Source: Amorphochlora amoebiformis (taxonomy: Eukaryota > Cercozoa > Chlorarachniophyceae). From it: a stretch of DNA of 64,000 nucleotides. A program made the position numbers and the translations under genes. Of this stretch, positions 1 to 53,512 are shown in pieces; positions within the stretch are counted from its first letter, which is position 1, and each line of letters starts with the position of its first letter. Location of the stretch: NCBI GenBank assembly GCA_054601695.1, contig BAAHQB010000013.1:1054001-1118000 (forward strand), read 5' to 3'. Below the pieces are notes generated by a model. It was not told the origin of the DNA. It saw nothing but the letters and a program-made list of their open reading frames with translations, and ran no database searches.

Positions 1-8228
<8,228 letters not shown>

Positions 8229-8465
8229 TAGGACTCAGTCCGATTTAGACGATGGCGCGAGCGCGAATCTGATAGAATTACACACAGATTATTATCTGTT
8301 AGTCTCGTCCCCGGGTTGCTGCTGATCTTCATTCACCCCATAAACCCCTTAGTCGCGTCGCATGCTAATGTAGATTACTAGTAGAATCTTCCGCAACAAA
8401 TTTACAAAACCCATCATAGATTAGAATGCTGAAATTTCTATACACTAGATATCCAGTACGTATAT

Positions 8466-8497
<32 letters not shown>

Positions 8498-8498
8498 G

Positions 8499-8553
<55 letters not shown>

Positions 8554-8565
8554 TATATATAAACA

Positions 8566-8643
<78 letters not shown>

Positions 8644-8690
8644 TATTTACTAGATGAATTGAATACTGAGGTACCCATACACGTCGAAAA
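8229..8690. other. 3' flank of the dynein gene: unique DNA, then CA/TA repeats
   Basis: 8229-8450 is ordinary-complexity sequence that should hold the dynein 3' untranslated region. I see no AATAAA there on the plus strand. 8472-8500 is (CA)n and 8504-8646 is (TA)n. No gene is visible. Confidence 0.6.
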
Positions 8691-8694
8691 CGTT

Positions 8695-8850
8695 CTAGTA
8701 ATAACTCCAGAAACATACGTACGTTCGTATACCGAAAACGTACGTACACCGTATAACAACGTACGTATACCGTATACGTACATACATTGTATACGTACGT
8801 ATACTGTATACCTACGTATACCGTATACGTATACAACCCAAGTACATGTC
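8695..8850. repeat. Cluster of GTATAC / CGTACG palindromes
   Basis: About 150 bp is assembled from short self-complementary words (ACGTACGT, GTATAC, CGTATACG) separated by 5-12 bases. Nearly every segment can fold on itself and the alternating purine-pyrimidine order continues through it. It does not look coding. Confidence 0.7.
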
Positions 8851-8860
8851 AATGTCTATT

Positions 8861-9393
8861 GCACGTACTCTGACTGTCTGATATGCATAAGTAGCTAGAA
8901 TAGGGCGGTATACGTATACGTATCAAATGTCAGTATACGTACACGTATGTGATTATATGTACGTATACATACGTACGCACGCGCGTGCTCGCACACACAC
9001 GAATACATATCAACACATACATATACGTACGCATACATCGTATACCAGAGGTTGATATATACTAGATATAAAATATGTATCGTATCATGTGGAACTAAAG
9101 TACAAGCTTAGGTAAATTAGATGCACGTACTCTGACTGTCTGATATGCATAAATAGCTAGAATAGGGCGGTATACGTATACGTATCAAATGTCAGTATAC
9201 GTACACGTACGTAATTATATGTACGTACGCACGCGCGTGTACGCACGCGCGTGCTCGCACGCATACGAATACATATCAACACATACATATACGTACGCAT
9301 ACATCGTATCCCAGAGGTTGATATATACTAGATATAAAATATGTATCGTATCATGTGGAACTAAAGTACAAGCTTAGGTAAGTAAATTAGATG
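8861..9393 (+). repeat. 262-bp tandem duplication
   Basis: The segment starting GCACGTACTCTGACTGTCTG at 8861 is repeated from 9123 with the same order of landmarks (AGAATAGGGCGGTATACG, CACGCGCGTG, TCATGTGGAACTAAAGTAC). The second copy carries a few substitutions and small insertions of GTAC/CGCG words. Similarity is high enough to suggest a recent event. Confidence 0.85.
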
Positions 9394-9519
9394 CATATTT
9401 AGTAAATACTTTACGCACAACAGTGCCTTATAACTGGTAAAATGCGACGCAGTTACAAGGAAGAGAGAATTAAATACTTAAGATTCGAAGAACACATACC
9501 TAGGCCTCTGTGTAAACCT

Positions 9520-9525
9520 TTTATT
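9520..9525 (-). promoter_or_regulatory. Polyadenylation signal AATAAA for the minus-strand gene ending at 9570
   Basis: TTTATT on the plus strand reads AATAAA on the minus strand, 45 bp past the TAG stop of the upstream minus-strand gene. The spacing suits a short 3' untranslated region and supports that gene end. Confidence 0.6.
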
Positions 9526-9569
9526 CATGTGAAGATTGGCAATGCATTGTATTTTGTTTTGTGTACAGT

Positions 9570-20924
<11,355 letters not shown>

Positions 20925-20957
20925 CTAGAGTGACCAAGTATATAGAGATTATATATG

Positions 20958-21049
<92 letters not shown>

Positions 21050-21057
21050 AATATAAA

Positions 21058-21088
<31 letters not shown>

Positions 21089-21120
21089 GTATGTAGTTGT
21101 ATAATGTCTATTTATATCCA

Positions 21121-21155
<35 letters not shown>

Positions 21156-21275
21156 TACATATATGTACGTATATGTATATATATATATACATATATATAC
21201 ATATATGTATGTATGTATATATGTGTATGTATATATTATATACCTACATATCTATGTGTGTATGTATGTATATAC

Positions 21276-21359
<84 letters not shown>

Positions 21360-21422
21360 ATACAGACACATATAGATATATATACATATATATATATAGA
21401 AACGTAAACATATATTTAACAT

Positions 21423-21463
<41 letters not shown>

Positions 21464-21626
21464 TAAATGTATATATGTATAAATACATATATCTGTATAA
21501 ACATATATGTATATATACATTTATATATATATATATATATATATACATTTATATACAAACACATGTATATATAGAAACATATACACATATTTAACATTTA
21601 ATATATATATATATAAACACACCCAT

Positions 21627-23371
<1,745 letters not shown>

Positions 23372-23760
23372 ATTTTATTCTTTCATCTACGAAATACGTG
23401 CCAGGGTTGGAAAATGTGAACAAAGGGGAGGGATGGGGCTTCGCTTGGCTATTGGCTTGCGCTTATCCGCCATTTGGGAAAGTTTCCCTTCTAATCTTAT
23501 TTTCCCTTCTAATCTTATTCCCATAAAGGCCTATCCTAGCCTCCCCAAATATATTTATGCGATAAACAGGGTCGAAGATAGAATATCTCAAACAACGCCT
23601 TCAAATTCGAGGGCGGAATCACCACCTCGGAGGACAGCCTCCGTGATGCCACAGCCGATAAATTACGGGAGAAATAACTTCCCGGGATTCCCGAAATCAC
23701 CGGGTTTCCGTATATTATTCTAGGAGAGTTGGGTTTGACCTCTCCACCTCCCTCCAATAT
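23372..23760. other. Unique sequence upstream of the PRKRIP1-family gene
   Basis: This is ordinary-complexity DNA with an 18-bp direct repeat (TCCCTTCTAATCTTATT at about 23482 and 23502). A minus-strand frame at 23757-23536 is open for 73 codons but matches nothing I recognise and joins no exon in phase. It probably holds the promoter and 5' untranslated region. Confidence 0.4.
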
Positions 23761-23909
23761 TGAAGATAAATATATAGGAATATATACTTACATTTGGAAA
23801 GAGGTGTATAGATATAATACACATACCGTATGAATATATGTACAATATTAAACAATATTATAATATTGTAAATAATTAATTGTATAATATCGTAATGACA
23901 AATTGTGTG

Positions 23910-23994
<85 letters not shown>

Positions 23995-24007
23995 ACACAC
24001 ACACATA

Positions 24008-24058
<51 letters not shown>

Positions 24059-24077
24059 ATGTATATTTATATATATT

Positions 24078-24112
<35 letters not shown>

Positions 24113-24189
24113 ATTATATATGTATAATATTATATGTATATATATATATATACATGTATATATTCTTATTCTACACTAACATATCTGAA

Positions 24190-24275
<86 letters not shown>

Positions 24276-24298
24276 ACCTTTATCATATCTTCTCTCTC

Positions 24299-24560
24299 TA
24301 ACCCTAACCCAAACTCTAACCCAACCTGTTCTCTGATCGAAACCCCTAAAATGCTTCTTAACCTAACCTCAAGGCAATCAAGAACCCCGACCCTAGCCTT
24401 CCTAACCCTAACCTTAACCCTAACCCTAACCTTAACCCTATAACCCTAGCCTTAACCCTAACCTCAACCCTAACCTTAACCCTAACCCTAACCCTAACCC
24501 TAACCGTAACCCTAATCCTAACGCTAACCTTAATCATAAGCCTAACCGTACTAGATTCCG
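24299..24560. repeat. Interstitial telomere-like block (CCCTAA)n
   Basis: Repeated AACCCTAACCC with CTTAACCC and CCTAGCC variants occupies 24299-24560; shorter pieces lie at 24748-24775 and 24853-24866. It overlaps the putative last intron and 3' end of a gene and is flanked by genes on both sides, so it is not a chromosome end. Confidence 0.9.
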
Positions 24561-25406
24561 TTCCTCGACCATTCATTGGCTTCCGAACTCCGTCGGTGGA
24601 ACCCTCTCTCTCTCTCTCTCTCTTTACCTCTCTCTTTATCTATCTATATCTCTTTATGTCTCTCCCTCTACCTCTGTTTCTCTCTCTCTCTCTCTTTCTC
24701 ACTCTATCTATGTATAAAAACTCTCTTTCCATCTCTAACACTCGCCCTAACCCTAACTCCTACTCTAACCTTACTTTTAGGACGCGATTCGAGTGATCGA
24801 ATGAGCATATATCGTAAGTAGAGACCTCCGAATTGCGTTGAACTTGTAAAAGTAACCCTAACCCTACTAGCCCAACTTCATGATTTTTATCCGCGGAGAC
24901 TGCTCATAGCTAGACTGGCTGATTTATACTAGTTATATTGTAGTTATTCTAGTTCTAGTATCATCTATATATTTCATCTAGTATTTATCATGTGAGTATA
25001 AGCTATAGTTCTAGTATAGTATGAGACATTGAAAAAAATTCAACTTTATAGATCGATGATATCAGTGCGGAAACATATTAATACATATATCTAGTATATA
25101 TATATATATATCCATATCGAATATCACTTCAAAGCCTGTATGGTTCATCATGCGCGGCATTTTACTTAGTGACAAACCCTAATATAGAGCACTGACACTA
25201 CTAGACTATTTATGTAACCGCTAGAGCTTCATTACTAGTCATTAGTAGTTGACACTACTAGTGACTACTTCACTAATTATGGAATCGTGACGTTGGCGAA
25301 CCTCAAGACTGGACATATGTATGTATACGTAAATATAAATAAATAAATAAATATATAAATATAAATATATATATATATCTTATATATCTAGTAAATATAC
25401 ATATAA

Positions 25407-25458
<52 letters not shown>

Positions 25459-25926
25459 GACATGTATATACGCTAAAATACGTACACTAAATATACATTA
25501 ACGTATATTTTTACGCATGTATATACGTTAAAATGCACACTAAATATACATAAACGTATATTTTTACGCATATTAGATATGTAACATATATACATATATT
25601 ACATATGCAATATTATATATATATATATATATATACATACATATACATATATATATATATGTACATATATATATGTATATATATAATATTATTACGGCAT
25701 GTTTGGGTATTAGAGGTTCTCTGAGGAATTTTAGCCAGTTAATTTATATATATATATATATAAATATATATATATATTTATATATATGTATATATATAAC
25801 ATATATATATATATGTATGTATATGTATACATATGTTAATTGACTGGCTAAAATACCTAAGAGAACCTCTAATACCCAACTATGGGTATAAAATATTGTA
25901 CATATATACACATATATGTATACATA

Positions 25927-25989
<63 letters not shown>

Positions 25990-26267
25990 TATATACACAT
26001 ATGTACATATGTGTGCATATATATATATTACATACATATATATATATATACATGGAACATATCTAATGTACATGAAATACACATGTATAATATGCGTGAT
26101 ATGCATGAATATCTACGTATAAATACTTGTGTATGTATGTATTAATACTATATATAATAAATTATGTATATGTATTTATATTGATGACATTTCCTCGTTA
26201 TGCGTGTATCTAATGTGAGCATATATACCTTCAATTGTATATTTGTAACAAACACGTGCATGTAAAG

Positions 26268-26298
<31 letters not shown>

Positions 26299-26321
26299 AA
26301 TGTATATATATGCATACATGC

Positions 26322-26359
<38 letters not shown>

Positions 26360-26443
26360 GTATATATATACACATGTATATATATATATATATAATATAT
26401 ATATAACACATACGATACACACACACACACACACATACACACG

Positions 26444-26479
<36 letters not shown>

Positions 26480-26674
26480 AGGAAAAACTTACGCCTGACG
26501 GCGATGGGTCGATCTCCACCTTTAGGTCCTATACATATATATATGTATATATATATATTTAGATATATTTGTGATATTTTTATGTTACATATAAATATAC
26601 ATATGTACATATGGTATACATTGTATACATTATATATTTTATGTATATATATTATATATATATTTACACATACA

Positions 26675-26706
<32 letters not shown>

Positions 26707-26778
26707 CACATATACATTTATATACACATATACATAAAGGTAATTTTATTCAAATGATTTATGCATACAATTGTGTAA

Positions 26779-26836
<58 letters not shown>

Positions 26837-26907
26837 CATGTACATAATGTAATGAGCATGTTACACACACACACACAAACACACACTCTCTCTCTCACAC
26901 ACACACC

Positions 26908-26981
<74 letters not shown>

Positions 26982-27281
26982 TAGTTACACATATAAATAT
27001 AAATACATTTATAAACATATATGTATACACAGATATATTCGTATGTATACACATATTAAAAATTGCAGTATTCGAATGACAATCGCGTAGATAAGCGCAA
27101 GAATAGATAATTGTAGTGTTCGAGTGACAATCGGATTCAGAGACACAAGAATAGGTAATAATTGTTGATGAGTACAGTAGCCAACTCACATGAGCCTTGA
27201 GAAACGCAAGAATAGCCAACTGCTCATCAATACGATCTCCGTGTCCATTTTCTCTTGCGCTTGCCTACGGAACCGATATAT

Positions 27282-27312
<31 letters not shown>

Positions 27313-27347
27313 CGCAGACATGTATTATCATATTATATGTAACTAGA

Positions 27348-27392
<45 letters not shown>

Positions 27393-27575
27393 GTGTGTGT
27401 GTGCACACATATGCACCTTTAAAAATATTATATATACATAGGTACATATTTTGTGTATATATATGTAATACTATTTTTTTACATATGTTTTCAGAACACT
27501 TCTCAGTATGTAATGTCTCCATACATGCACACACATACATATATATATATATATACATGTATTTATATATATATA

Positions 27576-27620
<45 letters not shown>

Positions 27621-27678
27621 TATAATATGTACAGACATACACACATATGCATATATATATTTATATATATGTATTCCA

Positions 27679-27712
<34 letters not shown>

Positions 27713-27922
27713 CTTCTAGATAAACGAATATACCTCTTTCTTCTTTTTTTTTAAACACACACATAGATGCATGTATAAGATATTGCACAAACACATATAT
27801 ATATACATGCACATATATATATTACGATAAGTGTATGTATATTATAATATGGATATATATATATATTTATATATGTATAAATAGAATATATGTAGTAAAT
27901 ACGTGGAAAAATATATGTATGT

Positions 27923-28008
<86 letters not shown>

Positions 28009-28193
28009 CATATATATATAATATTGTAGAAATATAACCTTAAGATATATTTGTAGTTTTGTATATATTACCTCGATAATAGGCACCAGTTTTCCAAATA
28101 CAAACTCTTTAAACTCCTACATTTTACACACATATATAATATATATATATATATATTATATATAGAAATATACATATTTACACATATATATAC

Positions 28194-28224
<31 letters not shown>

Positions 28225-28494
28225 GTGTTATGCCATATATAGGTAACCCGGAACATATTGGTAGTTAAAGCATTAGGATCGTTAGAGCACGGTTAGATAG
28301 AGCTTGACTACTAGACCAAAGAGAGATTCGGAACTCAACCAGCCCCGGAACCGACGGAACCCATGGACCCAGGAAGATAGGAAGAAACTCAGATAGGAAC
28401 TAGCCGACTAGCGCACAAAAGTGATGAATTATCACTCGCTCGTCATGCGGACAGCATTCTATCGGAATACTACTGTTGCTAAGCTCACAATATC

Positions 28495-28538
<44 letters not shown>

Positions 28539-28698
28539 GCGCATACGTATATATCACACACATTTATACACATACAGCACGTACACCACATATATTGTAT
28601 ATATATATATATATACATAGATATATGTACATGTTATTACGATGCATGGGCATGGTTACTTTCTGTGTAAACATGGGGGTGGTATCTACTTATACATA

Positions 28699-28731
<33 letters not shown>

Positions 28732-29656
28732 TGTATTATGTACATTACAGTATAATTTTAGGGTAGCATAGTAATTTGTGAGCATTTCCAAATTCTATCA
28801 AATGCAAATCACTGTGCATGTATACATATATAATATATATACATATATATATATATATAATATAAATATATATATATATATAAGTATATATATATATATT
28901 GTAACATACACACACATACATATATATATTTATCAACCCACCTTAAGATCCAAAGGCGGTGTTTTCTCGGCGTCTTTGAGTTAAAGGATAGGGTAAGGCT
29001 TAAATTCCGGTTTTAGGATAGGGTAAGGCTTAACTTTCGGTTTTTTAGGCTTCGAATACCTTTGAAGACGTCACCTAGGGATATTTTCGAGATGCCTCGG
29101 ATTATCTTAACGCTGTCAATACATATAACTCTTATCGCACGTGTTTTTCATGCTAGACAGTGTGTAGAAAGACTGTCGGATATAATACTATATAGAAAGA
29201 CATGCGGATAGATAGTATATAGACGGACAGTTGGATAGATGGTATATATAGAGAAATAGGTGGTTAGGTAGTGTGTAGAAAGACACGTGGATAGATAGTA
29301 GTATGTAGATAGACTGGCGGATAGATGGATCATAGAGGAGGATAGACGAAGGGTTTAGATTGACCATGCGCTATCGCTGGGAGGTATAAAGTCTTGATTT
29401 AAATTCATATAATTGTTAAGCGTATATATTGATTTTTTTTTTTTTTTATTTTTTTCACAAACACACACACATACACACACATATATATACATATATATAC
29501 CTATCTATCTATCTATCTATCTATATATATCTATATATATAGATATATATATACATGCACGTATGATTGTACAGTACAGGTCCAGTTGTTGAATTACTCT
29601 AGAAGTACATGAATTAATTTTAATTATCATGGAACATATGTAATACATTTGTATAG

Positions 29657-29699
<43 letters not shown>

Positions 29700-29770
29700 G
29701 GTAACCGATGTTCGGTGACGCGTTTCAGAGTTGTTAGAAGAATCTTCTCACCTCCTCTGATCATGCAATC

Positions 29771-29813
<43 letters not shown>

Positions 29814-29873
29814 TCATATATATATATATATATGTATATTATTTATATATATATATATACATGTATATTATAT

Positions 29874-29930
<57 letters not shown>

Positions 29931-30861
29931 ATATGTAGCTAAGGCAGCGCCCCAGCTTAAGCCATACATAGCTACGGTGTGGACCCTATAGCTAAGGTCA
30001 CGCACCACAGTAACCCTATAGCTAAGGTGACGCCACCGTAACCCTATAGGTAAGGTGGTGTTATACACCTATAGCTAATGTAATGCCCCACATAAGGTGC
30101 TGTTCCTAACCCCACAGCTAAGGTAAGTTCGCTTCACCTTAACCTATAGCTATGGCGGTGCTTCACCTTAACCTATAGCAAAGGTGGCGCTTCACGTTAA
30201 CCTATAGCAAAGGTGGCGCTTCACCTTAACCTATAGCTATGGCGGCGCTTAACTTTAATCTATAGCAAAGGTGGCGCTTCACCTTAACCTATAACAAAGG
30301 TGAGGCTTCACCTTAACCTATAGCAAAGGTGGTGCTTCACCTTTACCTAGAGCTAAGGCGGCGCTTCACCTTAACCTATAGCTATGGTGGCGCTTCACCT
30401 AACCTATAGCAAAGGTGAGGCTTCACCTTAACCTATAGCAAAGGTGGCGATTTACCTTAACCTATAGCAAAGGCACTTCACCTTAAACTATAGCAAAGGT
30501 GGTGCTTCACCTTAACCTGTAGCAAAGGTGAGGCTTCACCTTAACCTATAGCAAAGGTGGTGATTTACCTTAACCTATAGCGAAGGCACTTCACCATAAC
30601 CAATAGCAAAGGTGGTGCTTCACCTTAACCTATAGCAAAGGCGCTTCACCTTAACCTGTAGCTAAGGTGGCGCCCCAGGATAACCCCCACAGTAAAGGTG
30701 GCACCTAACTTAAACCTGTATATTGAGAGCTAAGCGCCGCACCACCCTGATTATATATACGCCCCACTTAACCCTACAGCTAAAATGGCCCCCCATAGCC
30801 CTACAGTTAAGGTGCTTAACCACCTTAACCCTAAATATATATATATATATATATATATTGC

Positions 30862-30903
<42 letters not shown>

Positions 30904-31297
30904 ATATATTATATATATATATATATATATAGCTTAAGTGGCGCCCCAGGATATCTCTGTCTGTAGCTAGCTGAAGCCCCACCTTAACCCTGCAGCTAAG
31001 CTGAGGCCCCTTTAACCCTACAGCTAAGCTTAAGCCCCGACATAACCGTACAGCTAAGCTGATAAGCTGAAGCCCCACCTTAACCCTACAGCTAAGCTGC
31101 CGACCGACTTTAACTCTACAGCTAAGATATATATATATATATATATAGGTATATATATGTGTGTATATATGTACATATATATATATTTTTCTCTGAGATT
31201 GTGAGAGTACATACAGTTCTATTATAATATATATCTAAATTAAAAATAAATAGTACGTATGAGGTATACCCCTGAAAAGTATGTACTAATATATATG

Positions 31298-31329
<32 letters not shown>

Positions 31330-31544
31330 AAATATATATATAATGTATACATGTATGTATAAAAATACAATATATATATATATATATATACATATCTATA
31401 TATAATATATACATATATATATATATATATGATAAATGGGTTACATCCCAAACCTTGCAAGCTCTTTGAACTCTTTGTCCAAAAACTGTTTTAAAAATAC
31501 ATATTAGCATTATATATATGTATATATACATATATATATATATG

Positions 31545-31580
<36 letters not shown>

Positions 31581-32068
31581 CATAAATACATAAAGATGCA
31601 TAGTAGCATTCATTGTATAAAGATGCATAATAGCATTCAAATATATCTGTTGATATGTACATACACACACACACACATACACACACACACATATATATAT
31701 ATATAGATATGAATATATGTTGTGAATGTTGCGGAGCGGCAGGGCGGTAGCGGTAGTCCTCTAGGTCCAGTCCTATCCGGGCCAGCGATAATATGCTGCT
31801 AGGCAATCAACTCTGATACTTCTACAGGCTTGGCTATTGTCCGTTTGCATCATGACGAATGATTATTCATAACTCTTGTGCGGTACTCGGATACTTCCTT
31901 TCTTCCTCCGGAACCCATGGGTTCCGTTGGTTCCGGGGGTTGATTGGGTTCCGAAGCCTTTTATAGTCTACTAGTCGCGGTCTATCTAACCGTAGTTAAA
32001 CGACAATCTAACTCCTCGTAGTTAACTACCTATAGCTTCCGCGCTAGCTACACATGCTGAAACAATAT

Positions 32069-32115
<47 letters not shown>

Positions 32116-32284
32116 AGTATAGTATTACATATTAAAATTTCAACATGTGCGTGTGTGTGCGCCATACATACGAACGTGGCATATACATGTTAAATATGAA
32201 GACATGTAAAATTAGTGAATATAAGAAAGCTATATACACCTCCTGAACAGCGGCTTCCTGACTGCTACTCAACGACTTGCTCAT
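24551..32284 (-). CDS. Small unrecognised multi-exon gene (about 120 residues)
   Basis: Exons, high to low: 32284-32240 (ATG start, [15 protein letters not shown]), 31485-31454 ([10 protein letters not shown]), possibly a 5-nt exon 29756-29752, 28973-28942 ([10 protein letters not shown]), 28116-28072 ([15 protein letters not shown]), 27264-27190 ([15 protein letters not shown]), 26528-26493 ([12 protein letters not shown], with GTAAGT donor), then tentatively 24842-24826 and 24587-24551 (TAG). Without the 5-nt exon, phases fail between the second and third listed exons, so either it is real or another exon was missed. The product would be short, helical and slightly acidic. I do not recognise the family. 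The exons at 28116, 27264 and 26528 are the best supported; the last two are weak. Confidence 0.6.
25330..25700. repeat. Intronic TA-rich DNA with a 55-60 bp repeated unit
   Basis: ACTAAATATACAT...AACGTATATTTTTACGCAT occurs twice (25487-25520 and 25541-25571) among TA runs. No exon is seen in this stretch. Confidence 0.6.
25705..25885. repeat. Inverted repeat, about 45-bp arms
   Basis: TTGGGTATTAGAGGTTCTCT...TTTTAGCCAGTTAA at 25705-25744 is the near-perfect reverse complement of TTAATTGACTGGCTAAAATA...AGAACCTCTAATACCCAA at 25837-25880. The 90-bp loop is (TA)n. It could form a long hairpin or be a small palindromic insertion. Confidence 0.85.
27065..27190 (-). repeat. Degenerate copies of the 3' end of exon 27264-27190 in the following intron
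   Basis: On the minus strand CTATTCTTGCG followed by a GTGAG/GTCACTCG/GTCATTCG segment occurs three times (about 27220, 27155 and 27105). Only the first is in frame and ends in the GTGAGT donor. The spacing is about 50-60 bp. Confidence 0.6.
28980..29345. repeat. 28-bp direct repeat and GATAG-type tandem array in an intron
   Basis: AGGATAGGGTAAGGCTTAA occurs at 28985 and 29015, next to the acceptor of exon 28973-28942. 29160-29345 contains five or six degenerate units of about 32 bp built on GGATAGATAGTATATAGA. Confidence 0.7.
29935..31130. repeat. 29-bp minisatellite (CTATAGCAAAGGTGG-type)
   Basis: From 29935 to about 30725, units with the landmarks CCTATAGC-AAGGTGGCGC-TTCACC-TTAA repeat with a period near 29 bp, some units shortened. 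From 30725 to 31130 the same motif continues in a degenerate form (CTACAGCTAAG...CCCCACCTTAACC) around TA blocks. The TTAACC words resemble telomere-type sequence. It lies in an intron. Confidence 0.9.
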
Positions 32285-32370
32285 CTTACACTACGTTCAG
32301 GAAGCATATTTAGGTTAACCTGTACTTATGTATTCATATATATATTTATATGTATTTTAGGTTTATATAT

Positions 32371-32413
<43 letters not shown>

Positions 32414-32574
32414 ATATGGATATTAACTCTTTACTTACTAGATATATATATATATATATATGTATATTAACTCTTTACTTACTAGATATATACACATATA
32501 CACATACATATATATATATATATATATCACTATATATATATATGTTTATATATATTATAAGTGTATATGTATAC

Positions 32575-32611
<37 letters not shown>

Positions 32612-32757
32612 CAAACATATGTATTGTCATAAAATCAACATAAGTATGTTACATGAACATGCATACCTGCGCACAAATAGTACATGCAATACATATGCAT
32701 ATGAGTATTTATGTACACATACACACATATATATTTATACATATATACATATATTTA

Positions 32758-32793
<36 letters not shown>

Positions 32794-32955
32794 TATATAT
32801 ATAAACATATATATGTAAAGATCTAGAAAGAGAAAGTGTGACCAATTTGTCGTCTCCAGTCGCACTGAGACCTGGAATTAGGGTTATAATCAGACTAAAC
32901 CTTAACCGTTTGCCTACAGACCAGAATCTGTAATACGTGTGGCCCTTAGCGTCGA

Positions 32956-32990
<35 letters not shown>

Positions 32991-33151
32991 TTTAAGGTTT
33001 ACCACGGCCGAGGTCTGGGGTTCGATTCGCTTGTCGAGTTAGTTTCTGATTTTTTTTTTTGTCTTTTGTCAGCTTGGAGGATAGGGATTATCAAAAGGGA
33101 ATATATGTAAATGTATATATATATATGTATATTATGCATATATATATATAT

Positions 33152-33199
<48 letters not shown>

Positions 33200-33218
33200 C
33201 AACACACACACACATATG

Positions 33219-33275
<57 letters not shown>

Positions 33276-33276
33276 C

Positions 33277-46821
<13,545 letters not shown>

Positions 46822-46946
46822 CTATGTATAATATATGTATATATATATATATATATATAATTATAATATGTGTGTGTGTGTATGCATGTGTGTATATATT
46901 ACATGTATACACACCCACATATATATATATATATATACATATACAA

Positions 46947-47016
<70 letters not shown>

Positions 47017-47111
47017 ATATATATATATACACATATATATATTATATATATATATATACACATATTATACGTATATTATTTATGTGCGTAAACATGTATG
47101 AATATATATAC

Positions 47112-47154
<43 letters not shown>

Positions 47155-47334
47155 TCTTTGCATTAGATATACCTTACATATTTAAGTTTATATTATATTA
47201 TATTTAAATATATATATAATATATAATGTATATATATATACATATATGTATATTACATTTCTTGTAACATATTTATATTTATATAAAGCAAATGTAAATA
47301 TTTATAAAACACAAAACATATGGTGCACATTAAA

Positions 47335-48050
47335 CTGCTTAGGAGTAGCAACCCTAGCCCTTAGAGGTGTAGCCCTAGTCCTAGGTTACGCTAGATACAG
47401 TCTTAGCAGAGGTCTAGCCCTAGTCCTAGATTATACCTTAGAGGTCTAGCCCTAGTCCCAGGTTACACCTTAGAGGTCTAGTCCTAGTCCTAGGTTACGC
47501 CTTAGAGGTCTAGCCCTAGTCCTAGGTACAGTCTTAGAGGTCTAGCCCTAGTCCTAGGTACAGCCTTAGAGGTATAGCCCTAGTCTAGGTATAGCCTTAG
47601 AGGTCTAGCCCTAGTCCTAGGTACAGCCTTAGAGGTCTAGCCCTAGCCCTAGGTACAGCCTTAGAGGTCTAGCCCTAGTCGACTAGGTACAGCCTTAAAA
47701 ATCTAGCCCTAGTCCTAGGTTATGCCTTAGTCTAGCCCTAGTCCTAGGTACAGCCTTAGAGGTCTAGCCCTAGTCCTGGTACAGCCTTAGAGTAGTCCTA
47801 GGTACAGCCCCACCCAGGACTACTAAGGCGTAACCTAGGACTAGGGCTAGACCTACTAAGGGGTTAGGGCTAGACCTCTAAGGCTGTACCTAGGACTAGG
47901 GCTAGACCTCTGCTAAGACTGTATCTAGGACTAGGGCTACACCTACTAAGGCGTAACCTAGGACTCCTCTAAGGCTGTAGCTAGGACTAGGGCTACACCT
48001 ACTAAGGCGTAAACTAAGACTAGGGTAGTCTTAGATACAGGTTTTTATCT
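47335..48050. repeat. 32-bp minisatellite with a head-to-head switch (large inverted repeat)
   Basis: From 47340 to about 47810 the unit TCTAGCCCTAGTCCTAGGTA...GCCTTAGAGG repeats with a period near 32 bp. From 47815 to 48025 the reverse complement (CTAAGGC..TACCTAGGACTAGGGC) repeats. The switch falls near 47812. The arms could pair over more than 200 bp. It occupies the gap between the two halves of the long minus-strand gene. Confidence 0.93.
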
Positions 48051-48198
48051 AACCAGCTCATGGTTTTGCGAAGAGGGCGTAAGACTGTATACCATTACAT
48101 AATTTTTATTATATATTTATATCGTATATATATATATATATAATATATATATATATATTGCTATATATTTGTATGTATGTACGTATATGTATATAATA

Positions 48199-48229
<31 letters not shown>

Positions 48230-48327
48230 CATATATACACATATATAAATATACATATATTAATACATGTATATAATATATCTATTAGTTATACATAATA
48301 CTATACATATATATAAATATGTATATT

Positions 48328-48375
<48 letters not shown>

Positions 48376-48564
48376 CATAATATAACACATATATATATAG
48401 TGTTAGTATCATTATATACATAAACATACAAATCGCACATGTAATATATGGATACATATACAATACCGTGTATGCTGTTTCGAGTACTTGTGGATGGTGA
48501 CCGTAGCCCTACGAATCAACTACTGTTAGGGTTAACATTGGGGCAGTTTAGCAGTATGTTAGGG

Positions 48565-51911
<3,347 letters not shown>

Positions 51912-51929
51912 ATATCATAGGATATATAT

Positions 51930-53512
<1,583 letters not shown>

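Noticed and set aside
23536-23757. 73-codon minus-strand frame upstream of the PRKRIP1-family gene
   Set aside because: Normal composition but no recognisable motif and no phase-compatible junction to the next exon.
24299-24560. A true telomere
   Set aside because: The repeats are degenerate, short, and flanked on both sides by gene exons.
29935-30725. Centromere-type satellite
   Set aside because: The array is under 1 kb, degenerate, and lies within an intron of a gene model.
33020-33052. tRNA B-box-like GGTTCGATTCG
   Set aside because: The flanks do not pair as a T-stem and no A box, anticodon arm or acceptor stem can be drawn.
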